This document shows positions 8,367-17,209 of a stretch of 34,678 bases of DNA, piece by piece. A model generated the notes under the pieces. The model had not been told where the DNA came from, did no database searches, and saw nothing but the letters and a program-made list of their open reading frames with translations. The translations under genes were made by a program, and so were the position numbers. Position 1 is the first letter of the stretch, and each line of letters starts with the position of its first letter. The stretch is from an uncultured Actinoplanes sp. (GTDB lineage Bacteria > Actinomycetota > Actinomycetes > Mycobacteriales > Micromonosporaceae). The stretch is from the NCBI GenBank assembly GCA_934667465.1, contig CAKUMG010000001.1:1-34678 (forward strand), read 5' to 3'.

Positions 8367-9098
8367 ATGACCCCGGAGTTACTGCCCGATCAGGATCTGC
8401 ACCGCGCGCTGGTCGTCGTCGCCCATCCCGATGATGTGGACTTCGCGGCCGCCGGCACGGTGGCCCGGTGGACCGCGGCCGGCGCCGCGGTCGTCTATTG
8501 CGTCGTCACGGACGGCGAGGCGGGCTTCGACGACACCGCCGACGATCACGCCGCGCGCGCCTCGGTCCGCCGTGCCGAACAGATCACGGCGGGCCGGGCG
8601 GTGGGCGTGACCGACATCCGTTTCCTGGGCCGTCCGGACGGGGAGCTGACGGCCTCCCTGGACTTGCGCCGCGACATCACCCGGGTGATTCGCGAGATCC
8701 GGCCGAATCGCGTGCTCACCCACAGTCCCGAGATTGCTTGGGAGATGCCCGCGGCCAGCCACCCCGATCACCGCGCGACCGGTGAGGCCACCCTGGGGGC
8801 GGTGTATCCGGACGCCCGCAATCCGCTGGCCCATCCCGGGCTGCTGGCGAAGGAGAAACTCGTGGCATGGGCGGTACGCGAGCTGTGGGTGATGGGCGGC
8901 CCGCGCAGCAACCACCACCCCGACGTCACCGACACCTTTGCCCGCAAGGTGGCGGCGCTACGCGCCCACCGGACTCAGGTCGGTGACGCGGACACGCTGG
9001 TGGAGCGGCTCCGCCGCCGGCACGCCGACCTGGCCGACACGGTCGGCCTGCCGACGGGACGGCTGGCGGAACGGTTCCTGGTAACGGTGTACGGCTGA
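8367..9098 (+). CDS. PIG-L/LmbE family deacetylase
   Basis: 243 residues. Zinc-dependent N-acetyl (de)acylase of the PIG-L/LmbE superfamily, whose members deacetylate GlcNAc-type sugars (MshB, BtrD, teicoplanin deacetylase). The metal motif AHPDDVD is at residues 20-25 and the partner motif SHPDH at 131-135. Both are intact. ATG 8367 has GAGGAG upstream. It stands alone on the plus strand between two minus-strand units. With the M20 enzyme it is the second amide hydrolase in the cluster. An aminosugar or N-acylated starter intermediate would explain it, but no sugar aminotransferase is visible in the window. Confidence 0.9.
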   Translation: MTPELLPDQDLHRALVVVAHPDDVDFAAAGTVARWTAAGAAVVYCVVTDGEAGFDDTADDHAARASVRRAEQITAGRAVGVTDIRFLGRPDGELTASLDLRRDITRVIREIRPNRVLTHSPEIAWEMPAASHPDHRATGEATLGAVYPDARNPLAHPGLLAKEKLVAWAVRELWVMGGPRSNHHPDVTDTFARKVAALRAHRTQVGDADTLVERLRRRHADLADTVGLPTGRLAERFLVTVYG

Positions 9099-9104
9099 GC
9101 CTCC

Positions 9105-10256
9105 TCAGGCACGTACCGAACCCGCGAACCGGCGGACGACTTCTACCGTCGCGGCCGGGGTGGGCAGCGCAGCGATCTCGGACCGCACCGCGGCGGCCGC
9201 CGCGCGGAACCGGCCGTCGGCGAGGACCGTGGAGACTGCCGACGCCACCGCGTCGGCGTCGGCCTCGTCGGGCGACAGCGCAACCCCGGTGCCGGTGGTG
9301 GTGATCCGGTCGGCGTTCACGAACTGGTCGGCGAAGTGCGGCAACGCCACCTGCGGCAGACCGTGCACCAACGACGTCATGGTGGTTCCCGAGCCGCCGT
9401 GGTGCACTACCGCGTCACAGGCGGGCAGCACCGCGTTGAGCGGCAACCAGGCCGCGGTCCGGACCTCCGCCGGGAGCAGGTCGAGGTCCTCCAGGCGTCG
9501 CCGGTCCTCTTCGCGCATGGCCACCACCACCTCCACGTCCAGCTGGACCAGGGCCTTGAGCAGCAGGTTCATCAGCGGGGTGACCCGGCCGTACCGGGGC
9601 AGCACGGTGCCCAGGGTCAGGCACACCCGCGGGCGCTGCCGCGGCTCCCGGGTCCACGCCGGTACCGCCGCGGGTCCGTTGTAGGGCATGTACGCGAACG
9701 CGGCCGCCGGCGATGCGCCGGGTGACTGGAAGCTGGGTGGGCACACATCGAGCGTCTCCACCGGTGGAGAGGGAAGCGGTGTGCCGGTGAGCGTGCTCAT
9801 CTCGGCGCGCGCCACCGCGGCGAGCTCCGGCTGTACCGCCAGACCCCACCGATGCTCGATGTAGGGCACGCCGAGCGTGCTGCCCACCACCGGCGCGGCC
9901 AGCGCCATCGACTCCGCGATCACCACGTCGGGGCCCCAGGAACGGGCCAGCTCCAGAGTCCCGGGCAGGACGAGCGCGGCCAGTTTGGCGAAGCCCCGGC
10001 CCGTGTTACGTCGGCTCTCCACGGGATCCGTCGCCTGCCGGGGCGTGCCAGAACCCGGGTCCGGCCGCATGGTTTCGATCATGTCGAGCGGTCCGCAGTT
10101 CGCGGCGGCCGGCAGGCCCGCGGTCGTCACCTCACCGGCGAAGCTCTCCGGAGCGGCGACCAGAACCTGCGCCCCCGCGGAGCGTAGCGCCCAGGCCAGC
10201 GGGACCATCGGATAGAAATGGCCCTCGGCAGGGCTGGTGACGAACAGGACCCGCAT
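9105..10256 (-). CDS. Glycosyltransferase 2 (GT1 family)
   Basis: 383 residues, GT-B fold. N-terminus MRVLFVTSPAEGHFYPMVPLAWAL. C-terminal donor domain with RPRVCLTLGTVLPRYG and CDAVVHHGGSGTTMTSLVHGLPQVALPHFADQ split across the donor-binding loop. I choose ATG 10256, 8 nt after GGAGG. The alternative GTG 10265 overlaps that ribosome-binding site. It is diverged from glycosyltransferase 1 in the acceptor domain and in the loop after HHGG (SGTTMT versus TGSFGT), so it probably adds a different sugar or uses a different acceptor. It follows the aldo/keto reductase by 31 bp in one unit. Its 3' end meets the deacetylase gene only 6 bp away. Confidence 0.92.
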   Translation of the reverse strand: MRVLFVTSPAEGHFYPMVPLAWALRSAGAQVLVAAPESFAGEVTTAGLPAAANCGPLDMIETMRPDPGSGTPRQATDPVESRRNTGRGFAKLAALVLPGTLELARSWGPDVVIAESMALAAPVVGSTLGVPYIEHRWGLAVQPELAAVARAEMSTLTGTPLPSPPVETLDVCPPSFQSPGASPAAAFAYMPYNGPAAVPAWTREPRQRPRVCLTLGTVLPRYGRVTPLMNLLLKALVQLDVEVVVAMREEDRRRLEDLDLLPAEVRTAAWLPLNAVLPACDAVVHHGGSGTTMTSLVHGLPQVALPHFADQFVNADRITTTGTGVALSPDEADADAVASAVSTVLADGRFRAAAAAVRSEIAALPTPAATVEVVRRFAGSVRA

Positions 10257-10287
10257 GGTGAACACCTCCGGCGTCGGGTACGACTGG

Positions 10288-11265
10288 TCACGCGTCGATC
10301 AATGAGGCGACCGACGGGGCGTACCGTTCCCCGGCGATCTGCTGGGCGGGGAAGCAGTGCTCCAGCACCGCCAGGTCGTCGGCGCCCAGCACGACCGATG
10401 TGGCTGCCGCATCCTCGGCGATGTGGCCCGGGTGCTTCGCGCCGACGAGCGGGACGACGTCCGGTCCGCGGTGCAGCAGCCAGCTGATCGCGAGCTGGCT
10501 GAGCGTGAGCCCCGTCCGTGCGGCCACCTCCCGGACCGGTTCCATCAGCTCCCGGTTGCGTTCCAGGTTGCCGTCGGCGAACCGGGGGAAGTTGTTGCGC
10601 CAGTCGCCCTGATCGAGGTCGGACAAGCGAGTGACCGTGCCGGTGAGCAGACCCCGGCCCAGCGGTGCGTAGGCGAGCAGCCCGCAGCCGGACGCCCGCA
10701 GCTCCGCCAGGATCCCGTCCTCCACGTGCCGCTGGCACAGCGAGTACTCCGTGGCCACAGCCACCACCGGGTGCACGGCCCGGGCCGCGCGCAGAGTACT
10801 GGCGGAGACCTCCGACAGAGCGAGATGCCGGACTTTACCCGCGGCGACCAGTTCGCCGAGGGCTCCCACCGACTCCTCGATCGGCACCTTCGGGTCGCGC
10901 CAGGCGAGGCAGTAGATGTCGAGGTGGTCGGTGCCGAGGCGCTGCAGCGACCCGTTGACCGCCTCGCGCAGGTACTCCGGGCGGCCGTCGAGCATCATGC
11001 CACCGGCCGGATCGGGACGGATACCGGTTTTGACCACCAGGGTCACCTCGTCGCGCCGGCCGGCGATCGCCCGCCCGATCAACCGCTCGCCCTCGCCGCC
11101 GCCGTAGAAGTCAGCCGTGTCGATGAGATTGATGCCGCACTTCAGCGCCTCCTCGACGGTCTCCAGGCAGAGACCTTCATCCTGTACGCCGTACCCGCCG
11201 GACATGCCCATGGTGCCGAGACCGAGTGCCGACGTCGTCAGTTCACCGAGGGACCGCGTCTCCAT
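10288..11265 (-). CDS. Aldo/keto reductase with atypical active site
   Basis: 325 residues, (beta/alpha)8 NADPH-dependent aldo/keto reductase. Asp49 and Tyr54 of the tetrad are in DTADFYG and Lys79 in VVKTG. The position of the catalytic His in the usual Y-x-H strand is Ala121 (DIYCLAWRDP); I checked this against the DNA. The NADPH-binding C-terminal part (AYAPLGRGLLTG, then PLVGAKHPGHIAED) is intact. ATG 11265. In deoxysugar pathways such enzymes act as C-3 or C-4 ketoreductases or 2,3-enoyl reductases. Tailoring of the aglycone is also possible. Its place in front of glycosyltransferase 2 favours a sugar substrate. The His loss could mean altered chemistry, as in other AKRs with a substituted tetrad, or reduced activity. 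Confidence 0.88.
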   Translation of the reverse strand: METRSLGELTTSALGLGTMGMSGGYGVQDEGLCLETVEEALKCGINLIDTADFYGGGEGERLIGRAIAGRRDEVTLVVKTGIRPDPAGGMMLDGRPEYLREAVNGSLQRLGTDHLDIYCLAWRDPKVPIEESVGALGELVAAGKVRHLALSEVSASTLRAARAVHPVVAVATEYSLCQRHVEDGILAELRASGCGLLAYAPLGRGLLTGTVTRLSDLDQGDWRNNFPRFADGNLERNRELMEPVREVAARTGLTLSQLAISWLLHRGPDVVPLVGAKHPGHIAEDAAATSVVLGADDLAVLEHCFPAQQIAGERYAPSVASLIDA

Positions 11266-11339
11266 GATGTTCCCCTCCGGTCACCCGCGAGGCGGAGACC
11301 TACTGGCGGAGCTTTCGCCGCCATGCTCGGGGAGCCTGA

Positions 11340-11368
11340 TCGAGGCGGCCTCGAGACTCGGTGGAGAT
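11340..11368 (+). promoter_or_regulatory. Three phased SARP-box heptamers before the tailoring operon
   Basis: TCGAGGC (11340), TCGAGAC (11351) and TGGAGAT (11362) have exact 11-bp starts. This is the cleanest triplet in the window and close to the TCGAG-type heptamers bound by DnrI and ActII-ORF4. It lies between the divergent aldo/keto reductase and O-methyltransferase genes. The sequence 8 bp downstream (TGTGTC) is a poor -10 box. Confidence 0.6.
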
Positions 11369-11524
11369 GCCGGGCCTGTGTCCGTTCTCAAGCCGTTCTT
11401 GACGAACGGGGGTGATAGTCGGCACCGGCCCGCGGTTCCTGGTGCCTCGACACGGCGCCACGCAGTACCGGCAGGAGGGCCACCACCCGCGCGGCCCCGA
11501 GGGCCGGCTGAACAGGGAGGCCAT

Positions 11525-12565
11525 GTGAGCACGACCGCGAAGACCCCGACCAGCAAGCCGCTGACACCGCAGCCCGTCCACGAGACGCTGATGGCGTACT
11601 GCGGGTCGAAGCTGCTGATGTCCGCCGTCGAGGTCGACATCTTCACGACCCTCGCGCAGGAACCGGCAACGGAGGCGCAGCTGCGCCGGCGGCTGAACCT
11701 GCATCCCCGGTTCGCCGGGCACTTCCTCTCGGCGCTGGTGGTGCTCGGATTCTTGGAACGCGACGGCGACGTGTACCGCAACTCCGCCCTGGCCGACCAG
11801 TTCCTGGACCGGTCACGGCCGACCAGCATCGTCGGGTTCGCCGAGATGACCAGCGACACCTTCTACCCGGCGTGGGGCCGCTTCACCAAGGCGCTGCGGA
11901 CCGGGCAGGCTCAGGCGCCGCTGCCGCCGGACGATGACCAACATCTGTTCCGGGTGAACGCCACCGAGGAGCCGGACCGGGTGCGGCGGTTCATGACCGC
12001 GATGGACAGCCACAGCACCCGCATGGGCGAGGAACTGGCGAATCGTATCGACTGGAGCGGCTATCAGAGCTTCGCCGACCTCGGCGGCGCCCGCGGCAAC
12101 CTCGCCGCCGTCATCGCCAAGGCGCACCCGCATCTCGAGGGCATCTGCTTCGACAGGCCCCAGTCACGGCCCTTCTTCGATGAGCACATCGGCCGGCTGG
12201 GACTGGCCGGACGGGTCACGTTCGAGTCCGGTGACTTCTTCGCCGACGAGCTGCCCGCCGTGGACGTCCTCATCTTCGGTCACGTGCTGCACGACTGGGG
12301 CCCGGAGGCGCGCCAGGGCCTGCTCACCCGCGCCTACCAGCGACTGCGACCGGGCGGCGCCCTGGTCGTCTACGACCGCATGATCGACGGCAGCCCGCTG
12401 GACCTGAACCGCCTCTACTACAGCCTGACCTTCATGCTGGCCTCGGCGGGCGGCTCGGAGTACAGCGTCGAGCAGTGCACCGGCTGGCTGCGGGAGGCCG
12501 GCTTCGAACGCACCACCACCGCGTCGGTGCTCAACGACCACACCATCGTGATCGCACACCGCTGA
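11525..12565 (+). CDS. Aromatic polyketide O-methyltransferase (TcmO/DnrK class)
   Basis: 346 residues, SAM-dependent class I O-methyltransferase with an N-terminal winged-helix dimerisation domain (residues about 20-110, from LMAYCGSKLLMSAVEVDIF) and a C-terminal Rossmann domain. The SAM loop is FADLGGARGNLAAVIAKAHP. Further motifs are GDFFADELPAVDVLIFGHVLHDWGPE and LRPGGALVVYDRMI, with the His-Asp-Trp typical of the family. GTG 11525 follows GGGAGG. A nearby ATG at 11523 is out of frame. It is first of a six-gene unit that ends with cyclases and an ABM oxygenase, so a phenolic hydroxyl of the aglycone is the likely substrate. Confidence 0.92.
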   Translation: MSTTAKTPTSKPLTPQPVHETLMAYCGSKLLMSAVEVDIFTTLAQEPATEAQLRRRLNLHPRFAGHFLSALVVLGFLERDGDVYRNSALADQFLDRSRPTSIVGFAEMTSDTFYPAWGRFTKALRTGQAQAPLPPDDDQHLFRVNATEEPDRVRRFMTAMDSHSTRMGEELANRIDWSGYQSFADLGGARGNLAAVIAKAHPHLEGICFDRPQSRPFFDEHIGRLGLAGRVTFESGDFFADELPAVDVLIFGHVLHDWGPEARQGLLTRAYQRLRPGGALVVYDRMIDGSPLDLNRLYYSLTFMLASAGGSEYSVEQCTGWLREAGFERTTTASVLNDHTIVIAHR

Positions 12566-12604
12566 GCGGCTCAGGCCTCGATCCGTCACGCCCCGGGAGG
12601 CGGC

Positions 12605-14233
12605 ATGCAGACCCACGACGTACCGGTACTCATCATCGGGGGCGGCCTGACCGGCCTGGCCGCCTCCGTGTTCCTCTCCTGGCACGGAATACCGTCGCTG
12701 CTGGTCGATCAGCATCAGGGCACCTCCAGCCACCCGAAAGCCCGGGCCATCAACCCGCGGACGACCGAGTTGCTCCGCGGTGTCGGGCTGGAGGCCGAGG
12801 TGGCGGCCCACCGCTCCCCCATCGCCGACAACACCGACCTCGTCCACGTGCGGACACTGGCCGGTGCGGAGCGAGTCCGGCTGCCCCGCCCGCAACCCGC
12901 CGAGATCGGCCGGCTCAGCCCGTGCGGATGGTCGCTGATCGACCAGAACCGTCTCGAGCCGCTCCTGAGGGAGCGGGCTGAGCAGGCCGGCGGACGGATC
13001 CGGTACGAGGTTCGCGCCGAGCGCGTCACCGTCGACGCCGACGCCGACGGGGCGACGGTGGTCCTGACCGATCGGAGGACCGGCGCCGAGGAGACGGTGC
13101 GCGCCCGCTACGTCATCGCCGCCGACGGCAACCGCAGCCGGATCGGGCAGAGTCTCGGCATCGGTCATACCGGCCCGGGAGCACTGAGCCACCTGGTGAG
13201 CTTCTTCTTCCGGGCGGACCTGACCGAGGCGTTGCGCGGCCGTCGGATCATCGCCGCGTACGTCAACAACGACCGGGTCAAGGGCACGTTCATGCCGCTG
13301 GACAACGTGCACCGGTGGGCGTTCAACGTCTCCTACTACCCGGAGAACGGCGAGCATCCGGACGATTTCACCACGGATCGCTGCCTGCAGCTGGTCCGGC
13401 TCGGCGTCGGCGACCCCGACCTGCCCGTCGAGATCGAGAGCACCGACCGGCTCCCCTGGGAAATCGCCGCCCGGTCCGCGCAGTCGATGCGGCACGGCCC
13501 GGTGTTCATCGCCGGCGATGCGGCACACGTCATGCCGCCGACCGGCGCCTTCGGCGCCAGTACCGGGATCCAGGACGCCCACAACCTGGCCTGGAAGCTC
13601 TCGTATGTGCTGCGTGGGCTCGCCGGTCCGGGGCTGCTGGACAGTTACGACGCCGAGCGTCGGCCGATCGCCGAGCTGATGGTCCGGCAGTCGATGATTC
13701 GCTTCGAGGTCCGGGAGGGACGGGCCTTCGCGGACGTGGCCGGCGAGATGCTCGACGAATTGGTCATGTCGTTCGGCTACCGCTACGCCACGGGAGCGCT
13801 CGCCGGCGCGACCGGTGGCGGGTTGCCCGAGAACCCGGCCGAGCCCACAGCCCTCCCCGGGTCCCGGGCGCCCCACGTGGAGATGGTCCGGGACGGCCGG
13901 AGCCTGTCGGTGCTGGATCTTTTCGGCCGTGATTTCGTCCTGCTCGGCGCGGCGGGAGCGGACTGGGCCCGAGCCGCCGGCGCCTCCGCTGCGGCGCGGG
14001 GGTTGCCGTTGGCCACCTATCTCGTCGGCCCCGGACACGAGCTGGGCGATCCCGGGGACCGATGGCCGGCGGCCTACCGCGCCGGACCGCAGGACGCCGT
14101 CCTGGTGCGGCCCGACGGTTTCGTCGCCTGGCGCGCCGACGGGCCGCGTGATCCCGGAGCCGTGGCGGACGCGCTCGCCGCCCTGCTGTACCGATCCGCG
14201 GAGCAGCCGTCGCTGGCCACCGCCCGGGATTGA
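12605..14233 (+). CDS. FAD-dependent aromatic hydroxylase (TcmG/RdmE/MtmOIV-like)
   Basis: 542 residues, class A flavoprotein monooxygenase of the pheA/TetX superfamily. The dinucleotide-binding GGGLTG is at residues 12-17. A DG-type motif appears in YVIAADGNRSRIGQSLGI. The GD motif is in FIAGDAAHVMPPTGAFGAS (about 304-313), followed by GIQDAHNLAWKL. A C-terminal thioredoxin-like domain (about 400-530) is typical of polyketide hydroxylases. ATG 12605 has GGGAGG upstream. Relatives hydroxylate or oxidatively rearrange aromatic polyketides (tetracenomycin, rhodomycin, mithramycin). Which of these applies cannot be read from sequence. Confidence 0.92.
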   Translation: MQTHDVPVLIIGGGLTGLAASVFLSWHGIPSLLVDQHQGTSSHPKARAINPRTTELLRGVGLEAEVAAHRSPIADNTDLVHVRTLAGAERVRLPRPQPAEIGRLSPCGWSLIDQNRLEPLLRERAEQAGGRIRYEVRAERVTVDADADGATVVLTDRRTGAEETVRARYVIAADGNRSRIGQSLGIGHTGPGALSHLVSFFFRADLTEALRGRRIIAAYVNNDRVKGTFMPLDNVHRWAFNVSYYPENGEHPDDFTTDRCLQLVRLGVGDPDLPVEIESTDRLPWEIAARSAQSMRHGPVFIAGDAAHVMPPTGAFGASTGIQDAHNLAWKLSYVLRGLAGPGLLDSYDAERRPIAELMVRQSMIRFEVREGRAFADVAGEMLDELVMSFGYRYATGALAGATGGGLPENPAEPTALPGSRAPHVEMVRDGRSLSVLDLFGRDFVLLGAAGADWARAAGASAAARGLPLATYLVGPGHELGDPGDRWPAAYRAGPQDAVLVRPDGFVAWRADGPRDPGAVADALAALLYRSAEQPSLATARD

Positions 14234-14347
14234 AGCGAACCGGCTGGATCAGTCCTCGATACAGCCGAGGGCAGAGCCCCGCACACTGGGCCGGTCACCA
14301 GGCGGCCGGCGGGGCCGCCCGCGCCGAACGGTAACGGGAGGGCACTC

Positions 14348-14707
14348 GTGCACAGCACGCTCATCGTGGCGAGGATGACAGGCGACGACGCACCGGCGGT
14401 GGCCGACATCTTCGGCGAGTCCGATGCAACCGAACTGCCGCACTTGCTGCAGGTTACGGAACGCGCTCTGTTCCGCTTCCACGGTCTGTACTTCCATCTG
14501 ATCCGCAGTGCGGCACCGCTGGATTCCCGGCTGGAGGAGATCCGCCGGCACCCCTTGTTCACCGAAGTCAACCGTCGGCTGGCCGGACATGTCACGCCGT
14601 ACTCGCCGGCGTGGCGCAGCCCGAGCGACGCCATGGCAGAGCCGTTCTACCACTGGCGGGCCGACAGCCGGCCGGCCACTCACCGTCGAGACCCGGCAGA
14701 GAGGTGA
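14348..14707 (+). CDS. TcmI-family polyketide cyclase
   Basis: 119 residues, beginning with GTG 14348 after GGGAGGG. It matches the TcmI tetracenomycin F2 cyclase family along most of its length: D-A-x-x-VADIFGESDATELPH, LFRFHGLYFHLI, HPLFTEVNRRL and VTPYSPAW, then the C-terminal EPFYHW. TcmI is a ferredoxin-like dimer that closes the last ring of a polycyclic aromatic. With the aromatase and cupin it forms the cyclisation set. Its stop overlaps a possible GTG (14704) of the next gene. Confidence 0.93.
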   Translation: MHSTLIVARMTGDDAPAVADIFGESDATELPHLLQVTERALFRFHGLYFHLIRSAAPLDSRLEEIRRHPLFTEVNRRLAGHVTPYSPAWRSPSDAMAEPFYHWRADSRPATHRRDPAER

Positions 14708-14712
14708 CCACA

Positions 14713-15889
<1,177 letters not shown>

Positions 15890-15964
15890 CTGGACCGGAC
15901 CGGTAGCTTCGCGCAACCACCCCTTCCACGCACACTTTCTTCGTAATGCTGCGATTACAGGCAG

Positions 15965-15994
15965 TTGACTGCGTGCAAACCGCACGGGTATTTT
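15965..15994 (+). promoter_or_regulatory. Candidate promoter of the SARP gene
   Basis: TTGACT (15965-15970) and TATTTT (15989-15994) are separated by 18 bp, in a 431-bp gene-free stretch (15890-16320) with an AT-richer patch unusual for this window. The dyad GTGCAAACCGCAC sits in the spacer, where a bound protein would block RNA polymerase. The leader to GTG 16321 would be about 320 nt; I see no other gene in it. Confidence 0.5.
15973..15985. promoter_or_regulatory. Dyad operator candidate, copy 1
   Basis: GTGCAAACCGCAC: arms GTGC/GCAC around five bases, inside the -35/-10 spacer of the putative SARP promoter. It shares 11 or more of 13 bases with copies at 16048 and 18523. Confidence 0.5.
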
Positions 15995-16047
15995 TGCCGC
16001 GTCACCCATTGATGCATTCGGATGCAGCGGGAGCTTCGCTGCCGCGG

Positions 16048-16060
16048 GTGCAGACCGCAC
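16048..16060. promoter_or_regulatory. Dyad operator candidate, copy 2
   Basis: GTGCAGACCGCAC, 75 bp downstream of copy 1 (about seven helical turns) and differing from it by one base. It lies in the SARP leader. Confidence 0.5.
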
Positions 16061-16320
16061 GACAACTGCCCGACGCGGTGGCGACCCGAGCGGCCGGAAG
16101 ACTACCGACGGCGGTAGCGCCAGTCCCAGCAACCGCCGGACCTGCGTGCATCGGCAGATCAAGCAGGTCCTGACCGGTCATGTGCACGTCCGGATGCCCG
16201 GCAAGCGACAACGACGCCGACTGAGAGGAGTCGCCGAGAGCCGCGTCCAGCGCCTGCCGAACTCCGCACGGGAGCAGTTCTCAGCCAGGCAACCATCAGC
16301 AGCAATCGCGGGAGGAACTT

Positions 16321-17181
16321 GTGCACTTCCAGGTACTCGGACCACTGGAAATACGGGGCGGCAAAGTTCCCATGCAATTAACAGCCGCGAAACCGCGGAC
16401 TGTCCTGGCCCTGCTGCTGGCGAATGCGAATGCCACCGTACCGACGGGAGCTCTCATCGAGGAGTTATGGGAGGACGAACCGCCGGCGAGCGCCCTGACG
16501 ACGCTGCAAACGTACATCTTCCAGCTGCGCAAAATGCTGAGCCGCCTCGCCCAGGACAAGGCGGAGCCGGCCCGCGCCCGGGAGATACTGATGACCCGCC
16601 CGCTGAGCTACATGTTGCGGCTCGAGCCGGGCCAGTCGGACCTGCTGCACTTCCGCCACCTGCTGCGGGAGGGCCGCGAGGCGAAGGAACAGGGACAGCT
16701 GGCGACCGCGTCGGCCCTCCTTCGCCGGGCACTCGGCCTGTGGCGCGGCGAAGCCTTCGCCGGCTTGCACCTCGGCCCGCGGCTCAAGGTCCATGCGATC
16801 GAGTTGGAGGAGGTACGGCTGACCACCCTCGAGTGGTGCGTGGAGACCGACCTCCGCCTCGGCCGGCATCGGGAACTGGTGAGCGAGCTGACCGCCTTGA
16901 CAGCACAACATCCGCTGCACGAGGGACTGCACTCGCACCTCATGTCGGCACTCTGCCTCTCCGGTCGCCGCTCCGACGCGCTCGACGTCTATCAGCGCCT
17001 GCGGTCCGTGCTGATCAACGATCTCGGGCTGGAACCGTCCTGGTCCATTCAGCACACCCAGCAAGCCGTCCTACGCGCCACCTCGGACACCCCACCGGAC
17101 GTGCGCTCGCTGCTCGGCGACGACGCCTCGGCCGCACGGCCGCGCGACTCGATGGCCCCGGGCCGCGTCGACGCCGCATGA
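16321..17181 (+). CDS. SARP-family transcriptional activator with two TTA codons
   Basis: 286 residues, a small Streptomyces antibiotic regulatory protein. The N-terminal OmpR-type winged helix (about 1-100) has FQVLGPLEIRGGK, RTVLALLLANANATVPTGALIEELW and LQTYIFQLRK. The bacterial transcriptional activation domain (about 105-255) has LLREGREAKEQGQLATASALLRRALGLWRGEAFAG split into helices, through LINDLGLEPS. GTG 16321 has GGAGG 5 nt upstream. It is the likely pathway activator acting at the phased heptamers in this window. Codons 20 (16378-16380) and 49 (16465-16467) are TTA, the rare Leu codon read by bldA tRNA, which would tie activation to development. It has no ATPase or TPR extension. 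The next methyltransferase gene follows after 28 bp. Confidence 0.94.
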   Translation: MHFQVLGPLEIRGGKVPMQLTAAKPRTVLALLLANANATVPTGALIEELWEDEPPASALTTLQTYIFQLRKMLSRLAQDKAEPARAREILMTRPLSYMLRLEPGQSDLLHFRHLLREGREAKEQGQLATASALLRRALGLWRGEAFAGLHLGPRLKVHAIELEEVRLTTLEWCVETDLRLGRHRELVSELTALTAQHPLHEGLHSHLMSALCLSGRRSDALDVYQRLRSVLINDLGLEPSWSIQHTQQAVLRATSDTPPDVRSLLGDDASAARPRDSMAPGRVDAA

Positions 17182-17209
17182 CCGCCCGGACACGGGAAGG
17201 AGAGCCGAC

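Noticed and set aside
12164..14038. 624-codon minus-strand open frame
   Set aside because: Antisense to the O-methyltransferase and FAD hydroxylase; composition typical of a shadow.
14250..14266. CCTCG/CGAGG hairpin before the TcmI-like gene
   Set aside because: Only 5-bp arms with a 7-nt loop; expected often at this GC content.
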